Positions 36,280-44,659 of a DNA stretch of 64,000 bases are shown in pieces; within the stretch, counting starts at the first letter, position 1, and each line of letters begins with the position of its first letter. Made by a program: the position numbers and the translations under genes. This stretch comes from Flaviflexus salsibiostraticola (GTDB lineage: Bacteria > Actinomycetota > Actinomycetes > Actinomycetales > Actinomycetaceae): NCBI RefSeq assembly GCF_003952265.1, contig NZ_CP034438.1, positions 2,232,001 through 2,296,000 on the forward strand. Direction: 5' to 3'. Under the pieces are notes generated by a model. That model was given only the letters and a program-made list of their open reading frames with translations. It was not told the DNA's origin and did no database searches.

Positions 36280-36462
36280 GCGTCTCGGTGTCCAGCTTCT
36301 GTACTCTGCTGAGACGTGGCCCGACCGGCGTACCGGCCGGGGTTGGAGAGCGTTCTTCTCCTGTCCTGCCTGATCGCCGTGTGACCAGCGAGGAGAACGA
36401 CCGTGCGTGAACGACAGCGTCCCCCCGCCGACTCGCCGTGCGCAGGCGGGGGAGCCGCATGA
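36280..36462 (+). promoter_or_regulatory. Structured mRNA leader of the mrp operon
   Basis: The 344 bases between the copper-chaperone gene and mnhA hold several hairpins: CGTCTC/GAGACG (36280-36285 with 36311-36316), CCCG-A-CCGG with CCGG-C-CGGG (36320-36341) and GGAGA/TCTCC (36345-36361). An 8-bp stem CCCCCGCC/GGCGGGGG (36422-36429 with 36445-36452) overlaps the ribosome binding site GGGGGAG of mnhA. A short leader reading frame runs through it. The region could act as a translational switch; the ligand or signal is unknown. I saw nothing coding in the first half (36115-36279). Confidence 0.45.
36403..36462 (+). CDS. Putative 19-residue leader peptide upstream of mnhA
   Basis: A GTG at 36403 has AGGAG at 36391-36395 with 7-base spacing, and its frame (MRERQRPPADSPCAGGGAA) ends in a TGA that overlaps the mnhA ATG (ATGA). 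Translating it would open the hairpin that covers the mnhA ribosome binding site. It is Arg/Pro-rich and has no recognised homologue. The strong ribosome binding site and stop/start overlap support it, but no protein evidence exists. Confidence 0.4.
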   Translation: MRERQRPPADSPCAGGGAA

Positions 36463-39233
36463 GTCTTGTCCTCATCCTCGCCGCCACCTGGGCGCTCGTC
36501 GCACTCACGCCTCTCCTGTCTCGGTTCCTCGGCCGGGCCGTCGGCTGGCCGCTCGCCGCCGGTCTTCTCGCCGTCGCCGCACTCCTTGCCGCGCGCCGAC
36601 CGGAGGGTGACATCACCGAGGCCGTGCAGTGGATCCCGGCCCTTGACGTCGCGTTCGGGCTGCGGCTGAACGGACTCGGGTTCCTCTTCGCGGGACTGGT
36701 CCTCATCATCGGCGCGATCGTCCTCATCTACTCCGCGAGCTATAAGTCGGCGAGGGCCACGGGTTTCTTCACGACAATGATGGCGTTCGCGGCGGCCATG
36801 CTCACCCTCGTTCTCGCCGATGATCTCGTCGTCCTCTTCGTCGCCTGGGAGCTCACGACGATCGCGTCGTTCCTGCTGATCCTCGGCTCTGGCGAGAGCG
36901 GCCGGAGGCCGGCGACCCGCACCCTTCTCGTGACGGCAGTGGGAGGTCAGGCTCTGCTCGCCGCGGTCATCCTCATTGCCGTGAGGACCGGCACGACGGA
37001 GCTGACCGCAGCGCTGGGGCACGATGCCTGGAATGACACCGGGTTCACCTCTGCGGTGGCGGTGCTGATCGCGGTCGCGGCGATGACGAAGTCGGCGCAG
37101 TTCCCGTTCCACTCATGGTTGCCCGATGCCATGGTGGCGCCCGCCCCGGTGAGTGCTTACCTCCATGCCGCCGCCATGGTCAAAGCCGGCATCTTCCTCC
37201 TCATGGTGTTCTCACCCGCCGTCTCGGCAGCCGTCGTGTGGCCGATCCTCCTCATCACCGTCGGCGTCATCACCACCATCATGGGAGCGGTCTTCGCGCT
37301 GCGGACGAAGGACATCAAGCAGCTCTTCGCCTACTCAACCGTGAGCCAGCTCGGCCTGCTCGTCGCCGTCATCGGGATCGGCACGCCGCTTGCGATGAAG
37401 GCGGCGTCGATCCACGTCCTCGCCCACGGGCTGTTCAAGGCCGCCGGGTTCATGGCCGTCGGGCTGATCGAGAAACGTGCCGGCACGCGCGATGTGCGGG
37501 AGCTGCGGGGACTGCGTCGGTCCATGCCCTGGGACACGGCCATGCTGGTTCTCGCCGCTGCCTCGATGGCGGGTCTGCCGCCCCTCCTCGGCTTCATCTC
37601 GAAGGAGGCGATCCTCGATGCCATGATCTCCGCGCCGTTTGGGTTGGGATGGATCGCCGCGGCCGGCGTCGTCCTCGGTGCGGCCCTCACCGTCGCCTAC
37701 TCCCTGCGCCTCGTCCTGCCACTCCTCACCGGCAGGCCGTTCGCGGTCGCCCCGTGGAGGGAGACCTGGCCGATGTCGGGCGCCGTCACCGTCACAGCGT
37801 CGGCAGGCCTCCTCCTCGGACTCGTCGTGCCCGTACTCGATCGGCTCGTCGTCCCTGCTGCGGCCGAGGCGGCCCGTGTCCCCGCGTCAAAGGTGCCCGG
37901 ACTGGCGCTCTGGCATGGCATTGGACCGCCGCTCCTCGCATCGGTACTCGCCATCGCGGTCGGAGCCGTCATCGCCGTCCTCTACCTCCGCTCGGAGCAC
38001 GCAGAGGCCGATGCGGAGGAGCGCGCGTTCACCGCGGTCGGCGCAGTGCAGGCGACGCTCGATAGCATCATCGCGGCCGGCAGGCGGGTCGGTGACCTGA
38101 CCCGGTCCGACACTCCCGCCGGGAACCTCGCCGTCCCTCTCGTCCTCATCGCCGCATCCGCCTTCGCCCTTCCCGGCCTATGGCGGGGAATGCCGGAGCA
38201 CGTCGCTGACATCCAGCTGGTCGACAGTCTGCTCCTGGCGATGACGGGCCTCGGCACCTTCGCCATGATGAGGGCCCGGTCGAGGCTGGCCGCGCTCGTC
38301 CTGCTGACCGTCGTCGGCTTCGCCTTGGTCCTCTGGTTCTTCGCTCTCGGGGCCTCCGATGTGGCTCTGACCCAGCTGCTCGTCGAGATTCTCACTGTTG
38401 TCGTCATCGTTCTCGTCCTCAAGCGCCTGCCGCGCGAATTCGACCGGGAGTCGCGTCGCCGTCGGGCCGTAGCCGTGCCCATCGCGCTTCTGAGCGGCGT
38501 GGCGGCCACAGCCGCGGTCCTCACCTTCTCAGGTCACCGGGATCTGGCCGAGGCCGGCCGCTTCTTCCTCGAGGAGGCCGAGGGCCTGACCGGCGGCACG
38601 AACGTCGTCAATACGATTCTCGTCGACTTCAGGGCGCTCGATACGCTTGGTGAGCTGGTCGTCCTCGCGCTCACCGCCGTCGCGATTGTCGCTCTGCTCG
38701 ACGCCCGGCCGCTCGCGAGCCGGAGGATCACCCCTGTTGCGACGAGTGTTGTCGAGGACCCGCAGAGGAATGCGCTGTTCATGCGCGACAGCGGCTGGAT
38801 CCTCATCCCGCTCATGGGAATCATCTCCGTCTATGCGCTGATGCGGGGCCACAATGCGCCGGGCGGCGGCTTCATCTCCGCGCTCATCGGTGCCGCCGCG
38901 ATCATTCTCATCTACCTCGCCTCCCACAATGATCGGGTTCCCTCACTCGAGCGCCCCTACCTCGCGATCTCGGGAGCGGGCATCCTCATCGCCGTCGTCA
39001 TGGGCCTGGTGGGACTGGCCGAGGGCGCTTTCCTCAATCCCATCCACGGCGAGGTCCTCGGTGTCCACGTGTCGACCGCGATCATCTTCGATGTCGGTGT
39101 CTACCTCGCGGTCTTCGGCGTCATTCTCACCGCGATCAACAGGCTCGGCATGACCAGGACAGGCGAGGTGACGCCCGCCGTCATCGTGGAGCCGCCCGCC
39201 GAGTCCGTCGCGAACCAGGAGGGTCCCCGATGA
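36459..39233 (+). CDS. mnhA: Mrp/Mnh Na+/H+ antiporter subunit A fused to subunit B
   Basis: This 924-residue polytopic protein is the large MrpA subunit, related to complex I NuoL. GFFTTMMAFAAAMLTLVLADD, in parts, and KSAQFPFHSWLPDAM (the conserved Lys/His proton-path segment) define the antiporter-like domain. The C-terminal third adds MrpA-specific helices, then a MnhB-like domain (ALMRGHNAPGGGFISALIGA and GLAEGAFLNPIHGEV). Separate mnhB is absent, so A and B are fused. The start at ATG 36459 follows GGGGGAG. It begins a six-gene, tightly overlapping operon. Confidence 0.95.
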   Translation: MSLVLILAATWALVALTPLLSRFLGRAVGWPLAAGLLAVAALLAARRPEGDITEAVQWIPALDVAFGLRLNGLGFLFAGLVLIIGAIVLIYSASYKSARATGFFTTMMAFAAAMLTLVLADDLVVLFVAWELTTIASFLLILGSGESGRRPATRTLLVTAVGGQALLAAVILIAVRTGTTELTAALGHDAWNDTGFTSAVAVLIAVAAMTKSAQFPFHSWLPDAMVAPAPVSAYLHAAAMVKAGIFLLMVFSPAVSAAVVWPILLITVGVITTIMGAVFALRTKDIKQLFAYSTVSQLGLLVAVIGIGTPLAMKAASIHVLAHGLFKAAGFMAVGLIEKRAGTRDVRELRGLRRSMPWDTAMLVLAAASMAGLPPLLGFISKEAILDAMISAPFGLGWIAAAGVVLGAALTVAYSLRLVLPLLTGRPFAVAPWRETWPMSGAVTVTASAGLLLGLVVPVLDRLVVPAAAEAARVPASKVPGLALWHGIGPPLLASVLAIAVGAVIAVLYLRSEHAEADAEERAFTAVGAVQATLDSIIAAGRRVGDLTRSDTPAGNLAVPLVLIAASAFALPGLWRGMPEHVADIQLVDSLLLAMTGLGTFAMMRARSRLAALVLLTVVGFALVLWFFALGASDVALTQLLVEILTVVVIVLVLKRLPREFDRESRRRRAVAVPIALLSGVAATAAVLTFSGHRDLAEAGRFFLEEAEGLTGGTNVVNTILVDFRALDTLGELVVLALTAVAIVALLDARPLASRRITPVATSVVEDPQRNALFMRDSGWILIPLMGIISVYALMRGHNAPGGGFISALIGAAAIILIYLASHNDRVPSLERPYLAISGAGILIAVVMGLVGLAEGAFLNPIHGEVLGVHVSTAIIFDVGVYLAVFGVILTAINRLGMTRTGEVTPAVIVEPPAESVANQEGPR

Positions 39234-39577
39234 TGCTCGCTCTCACCGTCGGCGTCCTCATCGCCGGCGCAGCCTTCCTCCTCCTGCAGCAGGATCGATT
39301 CCGAGTCATCCTCGGCTTCATCCTGCTTTCCCACGGCGTCAACCTGGCGATCATCAGCTCGGGCGGCAGTGACCGGCGTGACGAGGCGCTCGTCAGCGGC
39401 CCCGATATCGCGACCACCGCAGATCCCCTCCCGCAGGCCTTCGTCCTCACCGCGATCGTCATCGCATTCGCGATCACGATCTACCTCATCGTCCTCGCGG
39501 TGACGGGGGACGATGACGACACGACGACCGAGTCGCACGTGGGACCGGATGCCGACCGGGCCGAGGAGGCGCCGTGA
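39230..39577 (+). CDS. mnhC: Mrp/Mnh antiporter subunit C
   Basis: The 115-residue membrane protein is a NuoK homologue with three helices. It carries RVILGFILLSHGVNLAIIS in the second helix and DPLPQAFVLTAIVIAFAIT in the third, the MnhC signature. A hydrophilic acidic tail follows (DDDDTTTESHVGPDADRAEE). It overlaps mnhA and mnhD by 4 bases each, fixing both ends. It is required together with MnhD and MnhA for complex assembly in studied systems. Confidence 0.93.
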   Translation: MMLALTVGVLIAGAAFLLLQQDRFRVILGFILLSHGVNLAIISSGGSDRRDEALVSGPDIATTADPLPQAFVLTAIVIAFAITIYLIVLAVTGDDDDTTTESHVGPDADRAEEAP

Positions 39578-41085
39578 TCGACCAACTCCTCACCATGTTC
39601 GTCGCCCTGCCTCTGTTGGGGGCCGGGATCAGCGCCGTGCTCTCACGCCGGCCGCGGGCGACGCTCACGCTGCTCATCTCGGTGTTGGTACTCAACGCCG
39701 TGGGCGGGATCCTCCTCGTCTCGGGCACGGCGGGCGGCGAGGTCTATGCGCCGCGTGTGGGCGACTGGCCGGCCGGGATCTCCATCCCCTTCATCCTCGA
39801 TGCGTTCTCGGCGCTCATGATCATGGTCTCCGGTGGTCTCATCCTCATCGCCGTCGTTTTCGCCCTCCTGTCGGGCACGGGCAGGCACCGGCTGTTCCCG
39901 ACCCTCATCTTCGCGCTGACCGCGGGTGTCAACGGCGCCCTGTTGACAGGTGACCTGTTCAACCTCTTCATCTTCATCGAGGTCATGCTCATCCCCTCCT
40001 ACGGGCTGCTTGTGCTGGCGAGGAGGGACAAGGGGACGTCCCGCTCGGTGACGGGATCCCGGATCTACGTCTCGTTCAACCTCTTCGCCTCGAGCCTTCT
40101 CCTGGCAGGGATCGGGTTCGTCTACGGGACAGCGGGAAGCGTCCACCTCGGTGAGCTCGCGGGCGCCGCGCAGGAGTCCCCGCACGTCGCGGCGGCCACG
40201 GCGCTGTGCCTGGCGGCGCTGTCGATGAAGGCGGCGGTCGTGCCCGTCCACGGCTGGCTCTCCCGCTCGTACCCGACAACATCGCCGGCGATGACGGCGC
40301 TGTTCTCGGCACTCCACACGAAGATCGCCATCTACGGGATCTACCGGCTCTACGCCGTCGTCTACGACGGGGACACGAGGCACCTGTGGATCGGGATCGT
40401 CGTCTTCAGTGCGACGATGCTCGTCGGCGTTCTCGGCGCCGTGGGTGAGGACCGGATGCGATCGATCCTTGCCTTCCACATGGTGAGCCAGATCGGCTAC
40501 ATCCTCATCGGCCTCGCCCTGTTCACGCCGCTGGGCCTCGCCGCCGGCATCTTCTACCTCATTCACAACATGATCGTGAAGATGTCGCTCTTCCTCAGTG
40601 CCGGTGCGATTGAGAGCAGATTCGGGACGGACCGCCTCGACGATCTGCGCGGTCGGATCGGCCGGGAGCCCGTTCTCGCTGTCGCCTTCGGCGTCGCAGC
40701 CTTCTCGCTCGCGGGACTGCCGCCGTTCTCCGGCTTCGCGGCGAAGCTCTCCCTCGTGTGGGCCGCTGTCGACCAGGCACAGTGGGCCGTCGTCGCCATC
40801 GCCCTCGTCACGAGCCTCCTCACCCTCATGTCGATGCTCAAGATCTTCAACGCGGTCTTCGCACCGACATTCACCGGCGCCGACCCACAGGAGCCGCTGG
40901 GCGATGGGGGAGCCGCAGTCCGCGTCTATCGGCCCACGTCTCTCGGCCTCGCAGCCCCCGCCGTCGTCCTGGCGGCCGCCACGCTCGTCCTGGGCCTCGG
41001 TGCCCAGGCGCTCCTCGGGCTGGCCGAGGTGGCGGCTGACGGGCTCGTCGATACCACCCGCTATGTAGAGGCGCTGATGCGATGA
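39574..41085 (+). CDS. mnhD: Mrp/Mnh antiporter subunit D
   Basis: This 503-residue NuoM/NuoN-like antiporter subunit has about 14 helices. Conserved proton-path residues lie in LFIFIEVMLIPSYGLLVLAR, AALSMKAAVVPVHGWL and IGLALFTPLGLAAGIFYLIHN, quoted in parts. It starts at GTG 39574 overlapping mnhC and ends overlapping mnhE, so its boundaries are well fixed. It forms the second ion-translocating module of the Mrp complex. Confidence 0.95.
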   Translation: MIDQLLTMFVALPLLGAGISAVLSRRPRATLTLLISVLVLNAVGGILLVSGTAGGEVYAPRVGDWPAGISIPFILDAFSALMIMVSGGLILIAVVFALLSGTGRHRLFPTLIFALTAGVNGALLTGDLFNLFIFIEVMLIPSYGLLVLARRDKGTSRSVTGSRIYVSFNLFASSLLLAGIGFVYGTAGSVHLGELAGAAQESPHVAAATALCLAALSMKAAVVPVHGWLSRSYPTTSPAMTALFSALHTKIAIYGIYRLYAVVYDGDTRHLWIGIVVFSATMLVGVLGAVGEDRMRSILAFHMVSQIGYILIGLALFTPLGLAAGIFYLIHNMIVKMSLFLSAGAIESRFGTDRLDDLRGRIGREPVLAVAFGVAAFSLAGLPPFSGFAAKLSLVWAAVDQAQWAVVAIALVTSLLTLMSMLKIFNAVFAPTFTGADPQEPLGDGGAAVRVYRPTSLGLAAPAVVLAAATLVLGLGAQALLGLAEVAADGLVDTTRYVEALMR

Positions 41086-41450
41086 TCCTCGACCTTCTCA
41101 CGCTCCTGCCCCGGCTCGTCTGGTTCACCCTGTGGTTCATCCAGCAGATCTTCCGCTCAGCGGGCCGCACCATCCTCCACGTCATCATGCCGACCGACAG
41201 GTCGACGCCCCGCGTCGTCCGCCTCCACCTCGGTGACATCGGCAGCGTCCACGCGGCAGTCACGTCGATCCTCATCACCATCACGCCCGGAACAGTCGTT
41301 CTCGGGGTTGTGGGCGAGGATGACGATGTCACGCTCCTCATCCACACCCTCTACTACGCCGATGCCGACGAGGCTCACCGTGACCTCATCCAGGTCGACC
41401 GACGAATGATGAAAGCCGTTCGCGTGGGAGGTGCCGATGCTCGTCATTGA
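41082..41450 (+). CDS. mnhE: Mrp/Mnh antiporter subunit E
   Basis: The 122-residue protein has one or two N-terminal helices and a soluble domain. RVVRLHLGDIGSVHAAVTSI and ITITPGTVVLGVVGEDD are the MnhE signature (ITLTPGT-like). The cytoplasmic HTLYYADADEA segment follows. It is shorter than many MnhE proteins (about 160 residues), mainly missing one N-terminal helix. It overlaps mnhD by 4 bases and mnhF by 14. Confidence 0.9.
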   Translation: MILDLLTLLPRLVWFTLWFIQQIFRSAGRTILHVIMPTDRSTPRVVRLHLGDIGSVHAAVTSILITITPGTVVLGVVGEDDDVTLLIHTLYYADADEAHRDLIQVDRRMMKAVRVGGADARH

Positions 41451-41694
41451 TCTGGCCATTGTGGTCATCAGCGCAACGATCCTTCTGGCGGTGTGGCGGA
41501 TCCGAACCAGCTCCATCCCCGCCGACCAGGTGATCGCGGCCGACCTCCTGACGTTCAGCGTTGTCGCGCTCATCGCCCTCATCGGCGTGCGCTCCGCGCG
41601 GATCGGCACCTTCGACCTCATCGTCATCGCCACCCTCGTCGCGTTCCTCGCGGCCGTGTCTCTGTCGCGTGCCATGACGGGAGGGAGAAGATGA
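41437..41694 (+). CDS. mnhF: Mrp/Mnh antiporter subunit F
   Basis: The 85-residue membrane protein has three helices with the conserved ADQVIAADLLTFSVVALIAL segment. GGGAGG at 41426-41431 supports the ATG at 41437 over the in-frame GTG at 41431. Its start lies within mnhE and its end overlaps mnhG (ATGA). MnhF is a small structural subunit of the antiporter. Confidence 0.9.
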   Translation: MLVIDLAIVVISATILLAVWRIRTSSIPADQVIAADLLTFSVVALIALIGVRSARIGTFDLIVIATLVAFLAAVSLSRAMTGGRR

Positions 41695-42014
41695 TGGGCA
41701 TCATCGGACAGATCCTCGTCGGCCTCGGCGCCGGCATCTTCCTCCTTGCGGGCGTCGGGCTCTTCCGGTTCAAGGATCCCTACTCTCGCATCTCCGCAGT
41801 CGCAACGGCCTCGGGCGTCGGCCTCGTCCTCGTGACAGCGGGAGTTCTCCTCATCAACCCGGAGCCGGGGAACATCGTCAAAGGGATCATCGCGATCATC
41901 CTTCAGCTCATCACGGCGTCGATCGCCTCGATCGTCATCGCCCGTTCGACGCTGATATCCGGCTATCCCTTCAGTGAGAACACCGATACCGAGGAGCTCG
42001 AGGACTTTGGATAG
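41691..42014 (+). CDS. mnhG: Mrp/Mnh antiporter subunit G
   Basis: The 107-residue protein has three helices; LVGLGAGIFLLAGVGLFRFK and DPYSRISAVATASGVGLVLV match the MnhG family. GGGAGGGAG upstream supports ATG 41691, which overlaps the mnhF stop. It is the last gene of the operon mnhA(B)CDEFG. About 200 bases without genes follow, containing promoter-like sequence for the next gene. Confidence 0.92.
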   Translation: MMGIIGQILVGLGAGIFLLAGVGLFRFKDPYSRISAVATASGVGLVLVTAGVLLINPEPGNIVKGIIAIILQLITASIASIVIARSTLISGYPFSENTDTEELEDFG

Positions 42015-42213
42015 GGGAGGGTGAGGCCTCCGCTCCGGATGGCAGAGAGAGGTGGCCGCGCGCAGGGCGTGTGGCGCGCGTCACCGCCAAACTGAAGACC
42101 GGCTGAATCGCTCGTACGCCCAGGCAGGAATCGGGACACTGTGTCTGGTTAGGCTTTGTCCGTTTGTATAGACTGCAACCAGTGTCCCAAGAGAGTGTGG
42201 AGGAATTGCGAAG

Positions 42214-43155
42214 ATGAGCAATCCTATTATGTCGCGCAACCCGTACTTCACGGAGCAGCGCACCCCCGCCGGCTACCCGGCGATGCCGGGTTACCAGCCC
42301 GGCCGCGGCGACCAGCCGCAGCAGCCCGGCATCCAGCAGGCCTATGGTCAGCAGGGCTACGATCAGCAGGCGTACGGCCAGCAGCCCTTCGGCCAGCAGG
42401 ACCAGCGCTACGACGCACCGGTCTTCGGTGATCGTGCGGCGAACGGCGAGCCCGCGCTGACCTATGACGACATCATGATGAAGACGGGCATCCTCCTCGG
42501 TGTCACCGTCCTCACCGGCATCCTCTCCTGGATGCTGTTCGTCCCCGACAACACGGCGGCAGCCAATTTCGGTACGGCCTTCACGATCGCGATCGTCGCG
42601 TCGCTCGCGGCCTTCGGAGTCGGCCTCGTCATGGCGTTCAAGCGCCAGCTCGGCCCCGGCCTCACCATCTCCTATGCCGCCCTCCAGGGTGTCGCGCTCG
42701 GCACCCTGACCGGCGTTCTTGAGCTCATGTACGAGGGCATCGCCCTTCAGGCCGTTCTCGCAACCGCCTCGGTTGTGGCGGTCGCCTGGTTCCTCCACAC
42801 GTCCGGTCTCGTTCGGACGACCCCCAAGGGTATGAAGATCGTCCTCACGATCATGATCGCCGCGATCGTCTTCTCGCTCGCCAACCTCTTCCTGTCCTGG
42901 ACCGGCGTCATCGATGCCCCCTGGGGCATGAGGTCGGCTGAGGTCATGGGCATTCCCCTCGGCGTCATCCTCGGCGTCGTCATGATCGTCGTTGCCTCCT
43001 ACATGCTCATCAACGACTTCGAGGTCGCGAAGATCGCCGTCGCCAACCGTGCGCCGAGGTCGTTCGCCTGGACTGCCGCCATCGGCATCGTCATGACGAT
43101 CCTGTGGATCTACCTCGAGGTCCTGCGCCTCATCGCCATCCTCAACCAGGATTGA
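42214..43155 (+). CDS. Bax inhibitor-1/YccA family membrane protein
   Basis: A hydrophilic N-terminus of about 85 residues rich in Gln, Tyr, Gly and Pro (repeats such as QQGYDQQAYGQQPFGQQ) precedes seven helices of the BI-1 fold. Landmarks include DIMMKTGILLGVTVLTGILS, ISYAALQGVALGTLTGV and the C-terminal SYMLINDFEVAKIAV with the pair of acidic residues used as a pH-sensing/Ca2+-leak site in studied members. This actinobacterial subgroup often carries such low-complexity N-termini. The physiological role in bacteria is unclear. It is followed by a strong terminator. Confidence 0.9.
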   Translation: MSNPIMSRNPYFTEQRTPAGYPAMPGYQPGRGDQPQQPGIQQAYGQQGYDQQAYGQQPFGQQDQRYDAPVFGDRAANGEPALTYDDIMMKTGILLGVTVLTGILSWMLFVPDNTAAANFGTAFTIAIVASLAAFGVGLVMAFKRQLGPGLTISYAALQGVALGTLTGVLELMYEGIALQAVLATASVVAVAWFLHTSGLVRTTPKGMKIVLTIMIAAIVFSLANLFLSWTGVIDAPWGMRSAEVMGIPLGVILGVVMIVVASYMLINDFEVAKIAVANRAPRSFAWTAAIGIVMTILWIYLEVLRLIAILNQD

Positions 43156-43180
43156 TCACGCAGTCCCGATAGGGACAGAA

Positions 43181-43217
43181 GAATGCGGCCCGGTTCAATC
43201 TGAACCGGGCCGCATTC
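43181..43217. terminator. Bidirectional terminator between BI-1 and FKBP genes
   Basis: A 17-bp perfect stem runs from GAATGCGGCCCGG (from 43181) to its complement ending 43217, with an ATC loop at 43198-43200. The genes on both sides are convergent. Confidence 0.8.
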
Positions 43218-43235
43218 GTCGTGGTCGAGACGTCG

Positions 43236-43640
43236 TCACTTCACCCCGACGATGTCGACGACGAAGACGAGGGTATCGGTGCCACCGATGCCGGCCTGGG
43301 GCACGCCGCGCGCGCCGTAGCCCTTCTCTGGCGGGATGGAGATGAGGACGCGCGAGCCGACGGTCTTGCCGACGAGCGCCTCGTCCCATCCGGCGATGAC
43401 AGTGCCGACTCCGATCGGGAAGCTCGTGGTGCTGCCGCGCTTGTAGGAGGAGTCGAAGAGTCCGCCGTTCCAGATCTGGCCGTGGTAGTTCACCTCGATC
43501 TGGCGACCGCGGTTGACGACCGGTCCGGTGCCCTCCTCGAGGACGGAGATGTGGAGGCCGGCGGGAGCCTGGTCCGTCGGGAATTCCAGGACGGGCTCGT
43601 CGCCGAAGGAGCCGGTGGCCGTGGGTAGTTCGACTGCCAT
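43236..43640 (-). CDS. FKBP-type peptidyl-prolyl cis-trans isomerase
   Basis: The 134-residue cytoplasmic protein is a single FKBP domain. VNYHGQIWNGGLFDSSYKRG, VIAGWDEALVGKTVGSRVLI and IPPEKGYGARG supply the active-site aromatic and Asp residues. AAAGG upstream supports ATG 43640, and longer frames upstream are not needed. It is a stand-alone gene bounded by a terminator downstream. Confidence 0.93.
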   Translation of the reverse strand: MAVELPTATGSFGDEPVLEFPTDQAPAGLHISVLEEGTGPVVNRGRQIEVNYHGQIWNGGLFDSSYKRGSTTSFPIGVGTVIAGWDEALVGKTVGSRVLISIPPEKGYGARGVPQAGIGGTDTLVFVVDIVGVK

Positions 43641-43830
43641 GGTGAACCTTTCTATCGAAATGCTGACCGGTTCAGTCTGGCACACCTCGCGTCCTCCACT
43701 CCGGCTTGGGTGCAGCAGATCCGCCCTCGGCGAGATCCGTGAGGCGGCGGAGCTGTGCGCCCGCCGGCCGACCCGAGACTGCCGCCTGTACGAGGCCGCG
43801 TCCGGCGGCGTCCAGTCCCGGACACGAATG

Positions 43831-43854
43831 AGCGGCACCCGTCTGGGTGCCGCT
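43831..43854. terminator. Hairpin terminator downstream of msrA
   Basis: AGCGGCACCC (43831-43840) and GGGTGCCGCT (43845-43854) pair perfectly around GTCT, 13 bases past the msrA stop. The rest of the 227-base gap up to the FKBP start holds no gene. Confidence 0.65.
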
Positions 43855-43867
43855 CAGGTATCGAGTC

Positions 43868-44512
43868 TCAGGCCACCGGGCAGGCCAGCCCCGTCCGAGC
43901 ATGACAGTTGTAGCCGCCCGGGTTCTTGTCGAGGTACTGCTGATGATCGTCCTCGGCGTAGTAGAAGGTCTGGCCGGGCTCGTGCACCTCGGTGACGATC
44001 GCGTCCCTGCCGGCCTCGTCGAGGACGGTCTGATAGAGGTCGCGGATCTTGAGGGCCGTCTCGTACTGCTCGTCGGTGGTGGCGAAGACGGCGGAGCGGT
44101 ACTGGGTGCCGCGGTCGTTGCCCTGCCTGTTGAGCGTCGTCGGGTCGTGCGATTCGAAGAAGGCCTGGAGGATCTGGGCGTAGGAGATCTTCTCCGGGTC
44201 GAAGACGACTCGGACGGTTTCGGTATGCCCGGTGAGTCCGGTGCACACCTCCATGTACGTGGGGTTCTTTGTGTAGCCGCCCATGAAACCGACGGCCGTC
44301 GTCTCGGCACCGAGCTCCCAGAAGATTTTCTCAGCGCCCCAGTAGCAGCCGAGCGCGAGGTAGGCCTCCTCCTGACCCTCCGCCGGCGGTGCATCGATCG
44401 CGGTGCCGAGGACGGTGTGCGGGCGGGGGTGGGGGAGGACCGGGATGTCGCGGCCGCGCAGCGCGGTATCGGCCGTGACGACAGGCGGCCTGCTGAACTG
44501 TAGAAAACCCAT
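43868..44512 (-). CDS. msrA: Peptide methionine (S)-S-oxide reductase MsrA
   Basis: MsrA repairs the S-epimer of methionine sulfoxide using thioredoxin. The catalytic motif GCYWGAEKIFWEL has its nucleophile at C56. GGYTKNPTYMEVCTGLTGH, VVFDPEKISY and NDRGTQYRS are the usual downstream blocks. The C-terminal segment GGYNCHARTGLACPVA supplies resolving cysteines. The 45-residue N-terminus before the domain is longer than minimal MsrA proteins. It is monocistronic. Confidence 0.94.
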   Translation of the reverse strand: MGFLQFSRPPVVTADTALRGRDIPVLPHPRPHTVLGTAIDAPPAEGQEEAYLALGCYWGAEKIFWELGAETTAVGFMGGYTKNPTYMEVCTGLTGHTETVRVVFDPEKISYAQILQAFFESHDPTTLNRQGNDRGTQYRSAVFATTDEQYETALKIRDLYQTVLDEAGRDAIVTEVHEPGQTFYYAEDDHQQYLDKNPGGYNCHARTGLACPVA

Positions 44513-44659
44513 GTCTGAATTGTCTACCCCACGACCGTGCGGTTCAAGGGGTCTCGCCCGACGGTGAAATCATTCGCCGCAGGGTGCTTGAACCGTTCTC
44601 GCGCTGAGGAAAGCCGATCGGCGACCTAGACTGGTGACCAGTGCGACCGAGAGGAAGTT

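Noticed and set aside
36309..36395. Possible TPP riboswitch upstream of mnhA (CTGAGA at 36309, CTGATC at 36370, CCAGCG at 36385 with the consensus 9-base spacing).
   Set aside because: The conserved core between CTGATC and CCAGCG does not match (GCCGTGTGA in place of a TGGRTAATR-like sequence), P5 cannot form, and an Mrp antiporter is not a thiamine gene. Treated as coincidence, though the structured leader itself is kept.
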